DNA from: Thermoanaerobaculia bacterium
GTDB lineage: Bacteria; Acidobacteriota; Thermoanaerobaculia; Multivoradales; Multivoraceae
Direction of reading: 5' to 3'
DNA: 64,000 bases
Assembly (NCBI GenBank): GCA_022823665.1
Contig: JAJEHN010000036.1
Span: 1-64,000 of the forward strand
Below, piece after piece: positions 57,718 through 64,000 of this stretch; position 1 is the first letter of the stretch, and each line of letters opens with the position of its first letter. The notes below the pieces were generated by a model that was not told where the DNA came from, ran no database searches, and saw only the letters and a list, made by a program, of their open reading frames with translations. The position numbers were made by a program, and so were the translations under genes.

Positions 57718-59097
57718 ATGAACGAGGCGCCACCACGGAGCGATGGGACGAGCGTGGCCGAGCCGGTCAGGCCTGAGCCGGCCACCGGCCTTCTCGACCT
57801 CGAAGCGACGGACATCGGTTCCGTCTTCGTCTCGAACTATCCGCCGTACTCGGCGTGGAACGAGGCCGCGGTCCCGGAGGCCTTCGCCGCCCTCGACCGG
57901 GCGCCCGGCGCCGACACCTCGCTCGGCCTCTACATCCACATTCCGTTCTGCCGGAAGCGTTGCAAGTTCTGCTACTTCCGCGTCTACATCGACAAGAACC
58001 ACGAACAGATCGGCCGCTACCTCGACGCCCTGGGCGTCGAACTGGAGCGTTACGCGGAGCGGGCGGCGGTCAGGGGCCGGAGCCTCGACTTCGTGTACTT
58101 CGGCGGCGGCACCCCGTCCTACATCGCCGCCAAGCAGTTGATCCCGCTGGCCGAGCGTCTCCAGGGCGTGATTTCCTGGGACGGCGCCGAGGAAGTGGCC
58201 TTCGAGTGCGAGCCCGGGACGCTGACGCAGTCCAAGCTGGAGGCGATCCGGAGCATCGGCGTCACCCGGCTGAGTCTGGGCGTCGAGAACTTCGACGACG
58301 GGATCCTGCAGGAGAACGGCCGCGCCCATGTGTCGAAGGAGATCTACCGGGTGCGCGACTGGATCCGCGCCCAGGACTTCCGGCAACTGAACGTCGACCT
58401 GATCGCCGGCATGGTCGGCGAGACCTGGGAGAGCTGGAAGCGGACGGTGGATCTGACGATCGAGTACGACCCGGATTCGATCACTCTCTACCAGATGGAA
58501 CTGCCCTTCAACACGGTCTACTCGAAGGCCAAGCTGCGCGGCGAGGAGGACGTGCCGCCGTTCGCCGACTGGCGCACGAAGCGGGAGTGGCACGCATACG
58601 CCTTCGAGCAGTTCGAACGCGCCGGCTTCGAGCGCTGGAGCGCCTACACGATGATGCGCCGCGACCGGGGCTGCAAGTTCGTCTACGCCCGGGAGGTGTG
58701 GAGCGGCGCCGACATGATCCCGATCGGCGTGTCGTCGTTCGGCCACATGGGCGGCGTCCACATGCAGAACCACGACCGCTGGGACGGGTACCTGGCCGCG
58801 ATCGACGCCGGCGGTCTGGCCACCCGCCGGGCGCTGGTCACGACGGAGCGCGAGCGGCTGACCCGGGAGGTCATCCTCCAGTTGAAGCGGGGCTGGCTCG
58901 AGCGCGACGCCTTCGAGCGGAAGTTCGGGGTGGACGTGGTGGAGGACTACGCCGGAGCCTTCGGCAGCCTGGTCGAGCAGGGGCTGGCCACGATCGGCCC
59001 GGATCGGGTCGACCTCAGCGCGGGAGGTGTCCTCCGCGTCGACCAGTTGCTGCCGCGGTTCTACGAGGAGCGGTACCGGGGGGCGCGCTACACCTAG
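57718..59097 (+). CDS. HemW/coproporphyrinogen-oxidase-like radical SAM protein
   Basis: 459 residues. IPFCRKRCKFCYFRVY holds the CxxxCxxC cluster ligands (C78, C82, C85) preceded by YIHIPF, as in the HemN/HemW/HutW group; FVYFGGGTPSYIA and VAFECEPGTLT are the SAM and cluster motifs and NVDLIAGMVGETWESW is a conserved helix. It has a 60-residue N-terminal extension ending ALDRAPGADTSLG. True HemN adds residues upstream of the cluster that I do not see, so this is more likely a HemW-type heme chaperone or a substrate-specific relative than an oxygen-independent CPO. Its position at the end of a propeller/dehydrogenase run and next to a TonB receptor suggests a specialised role. A relic of it lies at 61712-61763. 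Confidence 0.85.
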   Translation: MNEAPPRSDGTSVAEPVRPEPATGLLDLEATDIGSVFVSNYPPYSAWNEAAVPEAFAALDRAPGADTSLGLYIHIPFCRKRCKFCYFRVYIDKNHEQIGRYLDALGVELERYAERAAVRGRSLDFVYFGGGTPSYIAAKQLIPLAERLQGVISWDGAEEVAFECEPGTLTQSKLEAIRSIGVTRLSLGVENFDDGILQENGRAHVSKEIYRVRDWIRAQDFRQLNVDLIAGMVGETWESWKRTVDLTIEYDPDSITLYQMELPFNTVYSKAKLRGEEDVPPFADWRTKREWHAYAFEQFERAGFERWSAYTMMRRDRGCKFVYAREVWSGADMIPIGVSSFGHMGGVHMQNHDRWDGYLAAIDAGGLATRRALVTTERERLTREVILQLKRGWLERDAFERKFGVDVVEDYAGAFGSLVEQGLATIGPDRVDLSAGGVLRVDQLLPRFYEERYRGARYT

Positions 59098-59120
59098 CGC
59101 CCCCTCCTGGGCGCAGTCCC

Positions 59121-61514
59121 CTAGAAGTCGAATCCGAGCTGCAGGCCGACCTCGGCCGGAGGCGCCCACACTGCCAGCGACCCGGTGTAGTTCACGAAGA
59201 ACTGGCTGAGCCTGTACTCCTCGTCGCCGAGGTTCCGGCCGTACGCTGCCAGGAACATCCGTCCCTGCGCCGAGGTCCAGCGCAACTGGGCGTGGAGCAG
59301 TCCGTAGGAAGGCTGGACGAAGCGCTCGAAGGAGTCGAAGGCGACGTCGTCCGTGTGCTGGTACTCGCCGCGGGCGATCAGCGAGCCGCTGCTGCCGAGG
59401 TCGAACGTGTACTGGAGCGACGCCGTCGCCGAGAAGTCGGGCGCTCGCGGCAGTCCGTTGCCGGAGAGGTCCGTGGGCGGAATCGGGAGCGCCCCGCCGC
59501 CGCCCTGAAGCACCTGGGCGGGATCGATCAGGCCAGCGGCCAGCAGCCCCTCGACGAACTCCGCCTGGAGCACGGGATCGAGCGACGTGAAGTCGGTGAA
59601 CTCGTCGTCCAGGTATTCGAACGAAACGTCGAAGGAGAACTGCCGGTTCGGACGGACGGAAAGTTCGAAGTCGAGGCCCCTAATCCGGGCGTTGGCCGCG
59701 TTCTCGACGACCGAGCGATCAGGGTAGAGCACGGACACCTGCAGATCGTCGTAGTCGTAGTGGAAGGCGGCCGCGTTGATCCGCACCTTGCGGTCGGCCA
59801 GGGAAGTCTTGACGCCGATCTCGTAGCTCGTCACCGTTTCCTCGTCGAAGGCCGGTTGCAGCGAGAGCGAGTTGTAGCCGCCGCTCTTGTAGCCGGCCGT
59901 CACCGCGCCGTAGAGCAACACGTTGTCGGCCGGACGCACCTCGAGGCCCAGCTTGGGCGTCAGCGCGCTCCAACTGTCGCTCAGTTGCTGGAGTTCCGGC
60001 ATGAACGTCTGGAAGTTGAGCGCGGCCTGGTCGTGGTCCTTCTCGTCGGCGGTGTAGCGGGCGCCGGTGGTCAGGCTGACCCGGTCGCTCAGGTGCCAGT
60101 CGATCTGGCCGTAGGCGGCGTAGAGCGACGAGTCGAGGTTCGTCTCGAACGGCAGTGGAGTCCGGGTTCCCGGCAGCGAAAGCCCGATGAACGGCGCCAC
60201 GGCGTTGTAGTAGTTCGGTCCGCACAGGAACGGTGGCGCCAGGAAGCCGAGGGAACAGTAGGTCGTCGGGTCGAACAGGAACGTCTGCGGACTGTTCGCG
60301 AACAGCCAGACCTGGAGCAGGGCGAGGTCGGTGATGTTGTTGACCTGCGAGCCGCTCTCTTCGTTGAAGGCGTACGCCCCGGCCACCCAGTTGGCGCGCT
60401 CGCTGGCGCCGTGAAGCTGGAACTCCTGCGACCACCATTCGGAATCGAACGTGCCGGAGTTGGTGATGAGGGCGTTGGGCGAACCGTCGATGTCCGTGTC
60501 GCGGGCCGAATCGAACGAGCGCACACTGCTGATGGAGGTAAAGCTCGTGCCGCTGCCCATCGCCTTGTTCACGGTCAGCGAGAAGCCGGACTCCTCGTAC
60601 GTGGACAGGGGCGTGGTGTCGGTGGAGATGCGGTGGATGTCGTCCGGATCGGAGAAGCCGTAGAACCGGTTCAGTGTTCCCACCGTGCTGTACGGCGACA
60701 CGTCGAACGGCTTGAACGGGAAGTTCGCGTGGGCGTCGTCGTCCGTGCTGTCGGCGCGGATCGTGAAGGTCAGCGAGTCGGAGGGCAGGAACGTCAGCGA
60801 ACCCCGGAGGGTGACGCCGTCGAAGTTGTCGGGGCCCGCGCCCAGGAAGTCGTTGTAGGTCGGATCCTCGATCTGGGCCGTGGCCCCGGTGAAACGGCCC
60901 CAGACCTTGCCCGAGACGGGGCCCGTGAGCGACATGCCGTAGCGGCGGCCTTCGGCCGACTCGCTCGAGTCATACTCGGAAAACGAAGTGAACAGACGGC
61001 CGTGGAACTCGCCCTCCGGCGCCCGCGTGACGACGTTCACGGCGCCGGCGGTCGAGTTCCGCCCCCAGAGCGTGCCCTGGGGACCGCGCAGGATCTCGAC
61101 CCGCTCGAGGTCGAGGAAGGGATTGACCGCCGCCTGCGGCCGCGGCATGTAGACGCCGTCCACGTAGTAGCCGACCGTCGGCTCGGAGCCGATGCCGAGC
61201 GTGCTGGAGCCGATGCCGCGGATGATGATGGCGACTTCGCCCGTCGTCGGGCTCTGGCCGGAGATCACGACGCCGGGCGAGGCCTCGGCCAGGGCTTGCA
61301 CGTCGATGATCGCCTGTCGTTCGAGCTCTTCGCCCGAACGTGTGACGATGGAGATCGGCACGTCCTGGATCGCCTCCTCGACGCGCTGGGCCGTTACCGT
61401 GATCTCGTCGGCGACGGCGGCTTCCGGCTCCTCGGGATCCTGTGCCGTCGCGGCGCTGGCCGTCGGAGCCAGCGGAACAAGAAGGACCAGGGGGAGAACA
61501 GGAACGGGACGCAT
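59121..61514 (-). CDS. TonB-dependent outer-membrane receptor (FecA/IroN-like plug)
   Basis: 797 residues: signal peptide (VLPLVLLVPLAPTASAATAQ), TonB box-like DEITVTAQRVEEAIQDVPIS, plug with RQAIIDVQALAEASPGVVIS, IIIRGIGSSTLGIG, DLERVEILRGPQGTLWGRNS and AGAVNVVTRAPEGEFHGRLF, then a barrel ending QLGFDF with a terminal Phe. It is the type common in sphingomonad-like and Acidobacteriota genomes with an unknown ligand. It converges on the radical SAM gene (23-bp gap). A tandem paralogue follows at 61780 and beyond with the same orientation. It shares little with the His-rich receptors at 16.7-24.8 kb. Confidence 0.93.
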   Translation of the reverse strand: MRPVPVLPLVLLVPLAPTASAATAQDPEEPEAAVADEITVTAQRVEEAIQDVPISIVTRSGEELERQAIIDVQALAEASPGVVISGQSPTTGEVAIIIRGIGSSTLGIGSEPTVGYYVDGVYMPRPQAAVNPFLDLERVEILRGPQGTLWGRNSTAGAVNVVTRAPEGEFHGRLFTSFSEYDSSESAEGRRYGMSLTGPVSGKVWGRFTGATAQIEDPTYNDFLGAGPDNFDGVTLRGSLTFLPSDSLTFTIRADSTDDDAHANFPFKPFDVSPYSTVGTLNRFYGFSDPDDIHRISTDTTPLSTYEESGFSLTVNKAMGSGTSFTSISSVRSFDSARDTDIDGSPNALITNSGTFDSEWWSQEFQLHGASERANWVAGAYAFNEESGSQVNNITDLALLQVWLFANSPQTFLFDPTTYCSLGFLAPPFLCGPNYYNAVAPFIGLSLPGTRTPLPFETNLDSSLYAAYGQIDWHLSDRVSLTTGARYTADEKDHDQAALNFQTFMPELQQLSDSWSALTPKLGLEVRPADNVLLYGAVTAGYKSGGYNSLSLQPAFDEETVTSYEIGVKTSLADRKVRINAAAFHYDYDDLQVSVLYPDRSVVENAANARIRGLDFELSVRPNRQFSFDVSFEYLDDEFTDFTSLDPVLQAEFVEGLLAAGLIDPAQVLQGGGGALPIPPTDLSGNGLPRAPDFSATASLQYTFDLGSSGSLIARGEYQHTDDVAFDSFERFVQPSYGLLHAQLRWTSAQGRMFLAAYGRNLGDEEYRLSQFFVNYTGSLAVWAPPAEVGLQLGFDF

Positions 61515-61711
61515 CTGGAAGTACCTCTCGAGACTGCCGGAAGGCGGGTCGCGAACGACTCGAACCTCCCATGCGGGTGAAGGATCAGGCTACAACAAAC
61601 GGCACAACGTGCGGGAGGGCGCTGGATTGCCGCCGGAGCCGGCAAACCCGTTGCAGGCTCCGTGTTTTGCCCCAGCCCCCACCTGGCCAGCACCCTGCGC
61701 CGCGGCACTTG

Positions 61712-61763
61712 CTTCGTGGCGCTCGACCGGGCGCCCGGCGCCGACACTTCGTTCGGCCTCTAC
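61712..61763 (+). pseudogene. 52-bp relic of the HemW-like radical SAM gene
   Basis: This stretch matches 57882-57933 at 47 of 52 positions, including 42 nt (61722-61763) with two mismatches, and reads in the same frame as FVALDRAPGADTSFGLY where the intact gene has FAALDRAPGADTSLGLY. After TAC the similarity ends and a stop (TAG) follows at once. It sits in the 265-bp gap between the two paralogous TonB receptors, exactly where a second copy of the radical SAM gene's environment would be expected after cassette duplication. Confidence 0.8.
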
Positions 61764-61779
61764 GTAGCTGGCGCCGGCT

Positions 61780-64000
61780 TCAGAAGTCGAAGCCGAGCTG
61801 GACGCCGACCTCGCGCGGCGGCGCCCAGACGCGGAGCGACCCCGTGTAGGTCGTGAAGAACTCGGTCAGCCGGTACTCCTCGTCGCTCAGATTGCGGCCG
61901 TAGAGGCTCACCGAGAGCGGCGTTCGCGGCGCCGTCCAGCGCAGTTGCGCGTGAACGAGGCCGCGGGCCGGCTGGATGAAGTTCTCGAAGGGGTCGAAGG
62001 CGAGGTCGTCCGTATACTGGTACTCGCCGCGGGCGAGAAGTGAGCCGGCGCCGCCGAGGTCGAAGACGCAGTGCAGCGCCGCGGCGGCCGAGAAGTCCGG
62101 CGCGCGCGGCAATCCCTTGCCGGCCTGATCGGTGGGCTCGACCAGGAAGCCGGCGCCGAGAAGGCCGAGCACGTCCAGCGAGCCGGCCTCGAGGATCCGG
62201 TCCTGCACGTCGGCGATGGCCGTCGGGTTTCGCGACGTGAACTCACGGAATTCGTCGTCCAGGAATTCGACGGAAAGGTCGAACCCGAAGCGCGGGTTCG
62301 GGCGCACCAGGAGATCGACGTCCACGCCTCGGATCCGGGCGCTTGCCGCGTTCTCCACCTCGGAGCGGTCGGGGTAGAGGACCGCCACCTGGAGGTCGTC
62401 GTAGTCGTAACTGAAGGCGGAGGCGTTCAGCGTCACGCCGCCGGTCGAACGCGACTTGACGCCGACCTCGTAGCTCGTGATCGTCTCTTCGTCGAAGGAC
62501 GGCTGGAGCGAAATCGAGTTGAATCCGCCGCTCTTGTAGCCGGTCGTTACCGATCCGTAAACCATCAGGTTGTCGCGCGCGGGCGGATCTCGAGGCCGAG
62601 CTTGGGCGTGACGGCGCTCCAGGAGTCCTCCAGGCTCTCGGTGGCCGGCGCCTGGGTGGCGAAATCGACCGTGGTCTGGGTGTGCTGCTTCTCGTCGCTC
62701 GTGTAGCGCACGCCGGTGGTCAGCGTGACGCGGTCGCTCAGGCGCCAGTCGACCTGGCCGTAGCCCGCCCAGGACTCGCTGTCGAGCACGGTGTCGAAGA
62801 TGTTGCCGGTTGCGACCGTGCCCGGCAATGCCAGCCCCAGGAAGGGCGCCACCGCCCCGAAGTAGGCGGGGCCGCAGAGCGTCGGCGGGGCGAAGATGCC
62901 CAGCGAGCAGAAGGTGGTCGGGTCGAACAGGAAGATGCCCGGGTTGTTCGCGAACAGCCACACGCCGAACAGCGCGGAGTCCGAGCGGGTGTCCGTTACG
63001 GTGCGGCCATCCTCGCCGAAGGCGTAGAGACCGGCAATCCAGCTCGCACGGTCACCGTCGCCTCGAAGCTGAACCTCCTGAGACCACCACTCGGACCCGT
63101 ACTCGCCGACGTTCTCGACGAAGTCGACCGGCATGGCGTCCACGTCCGCGCGGCGCCTGGAGTCGAAGTCGCGCCAACTGCTGATGGAGGTCAGGTTCGT
63201 GGCGCCGCCGCCCAGGACCTTGTCGACGTGGAGCGAGAAGCCGCTCTCCTCGTAGCGGGACGTCGGGGCGATGTTCGCCGCGATGCGGTGGACGTCCATC
63301 GGGTTGTCGAAGCCGTAGAACCGGCTCAGCGTGCCGACGAGGCTCAGGGGCGAAACGTCTCCCGGCTTCAGGTGGAAGTTGCCGTGGCTGTCGTCGTCCG
63401 TTCTGTCGGCCCGCAGCGTGTAGGTCAGCGAGTCAGAAGGCAGGAAGGTGAGGCCGAGGCGGTAGGAGAGGCCGTCGTTCGCGTCGCTGCCCTCGTTCAG
63501 GTGGTCGTTCCAGGTCGCTTCCTCGATCAGGGTGCCGGTGCCCGACGCGCGGGCCCACAACTTCGGGGTCAGGGGACCGGTGAGCGACAACCCGAGCCGG
63601 CGGCCGGTGGCGCCCTCCGGCGCGGCGAAGTCGCTCCCCGAGGCGAACAACCGTCCCCTGAACTGTCCCTCGGGAGCGCGCGTGACGAGGTTGATCGCGC
63701 CGCCGGTGGAGTTCCGGCCCCACAGCGTGCCTTGCGGCCCGCGCAGGATCTCGACCCGCTCCAGATCCAGGAACGGGTTCGCGAAGCCCTGGGGCCGCGG
63801 CAGGTAGGCGCCGTCGATGTAGTAGCCGACGGTCGATTCCGTGCCCAGCCCGAACGTGTTCGAACCGATCCCGCGGATGACCAGCGACATCTCGCCCGTG
63901 GTCGAACTCTGGTTGGAGACGACTACGCCCGGCGCCGCCTCGGCCAGTCCCTGGACGTCGAGGATCGCGCGCTCCTCCAGGTCCTCGCCGGACAGGGTGA
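61780..64000 (-). pseudogene. TonB-dependent receptor, paralogue of 59121-61514, interrupted by a frameshift; start lies beyond the right edge
   Basis: From the right edge one frame runs through the plug (EDLEERAILDVQGLAEAAPG, DLERVEILRGPQGTLWGRNS, TGGAINLVTRAPEGQFRGRL) and half the barrel, then reads PKLGLEIRPRATT and hits TGA at 62565-62567. The paralogue reads PKLGLEVRPADNVLLYGAV at this point. In the adjacent frame this gene continues DNLMVYGSVTTGYKSGGFNS to the end at 61780 (QLGFDF). A change of +2 or -1 bases in the CG-rich run at about 62573-62585 explains it. It may be a true null allele, a phase-variable switch or a sequencing error. Everything else is well conserved, so any inactivation would be recent. 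Confidence 0.85.

Noticed and set aside
57855-61580. A 1,241-codon open frame on the plus strand
   Set aside because: It runs over the radical SAM gene in another frame and then antisense to the TonB receptor; its composition is Arg/Gly-rich with no domain, as expected for shadow frames in GC-rich DNA. Similar long frames at 25484-28150, 30357-33050 and 32822-34321 were dropped for the same reason.

Overview
The window is GC-rich bacterial DNA, densely coded on both strands, with no rRNA, tRNA, CRISPR array or complete insertion sequence that I can see. The gene content suggests a heterotrophic, diderm, probably uncultured bacterium: four TonB-dependent receptors, very large secreted metalloproteases with FN3 and cadherin-like repeats, a sulfatase, CoA-dependent acyl degradation genes, two LLM-family (F420/flavin) oxidoreductases and outer-envelope beta-propellers. 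The repeated C-terminal 'KVLDGCAVNG..WVF' domain in the second metalloprotease recalls proteins I associate with Acidobacteriota (Thermoanaerobaculia-like). I hold that assignment loosely because no marker gene is present.

Layout. 1-12.5 kb: two secreted reprolysin-like (HExxHxxGxxH) metalloproteases on the minus strand. The first runs off the left edge. Between them is a plus-strand gene fusing a Dph6/COG2102-type ATP-pyrophosphatase to an AraC-type DNA-binding domain. The second protease starts with TTG inside the stop codon of prfC (release factor 3). 14.2-16.5 kb: a coupled pair of acyl-CoA dehydrogenases, followed by a 29-bp perfect inverted repeat. 16.7-24.8 kb: a four-gene minus-strand operon of two paralogous TonB receptors with His-rich N-termini, separated by a CHAT-fold protein lacking both catalytic residues and a small cysteine-rich exported protein. 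24.8-39.9 kb: mostly metabolic genes (enoyl-CoA hydratase, GST, RecQ, peptide transporter, acyl-CoA ligase, LLM enzymes, two family III CoA transferases, sulfatase, PhoPQ-related hydrolase) with two copies of a REP-like palindrome.

39.9-48.5 kb is a defence island. It holds a Type III-like restriction helicase-nuclease, a DUF4160/DUF2442 pair, a DNA methyltransferase that appears to have lost its SAM-binding half by an in-frame deletion, an Abi-C abortive-infection protein, and a RelE-like domain fused to a UvrD helicase. 48.5-52.3 kb: phosphotransferase, VOC protein, epimerase, then an AAA/DUF4143 ATPase with a palindrome embedded in a sigma70-like promoter. 52.3-59.1 kb: three PQQ-type beta-propellers, an iron-type alcohol dehydrogenase and a HemW-like radical SAM protein in one tight plus-strand run. 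59.1-64 kb: two tandem paralogous TonB receptors; the second has a frameshift in a CG-rich run. A 52-bp relic of the radical SAM gene lies between them, which suggests a duplicated and partly decayed cassette.
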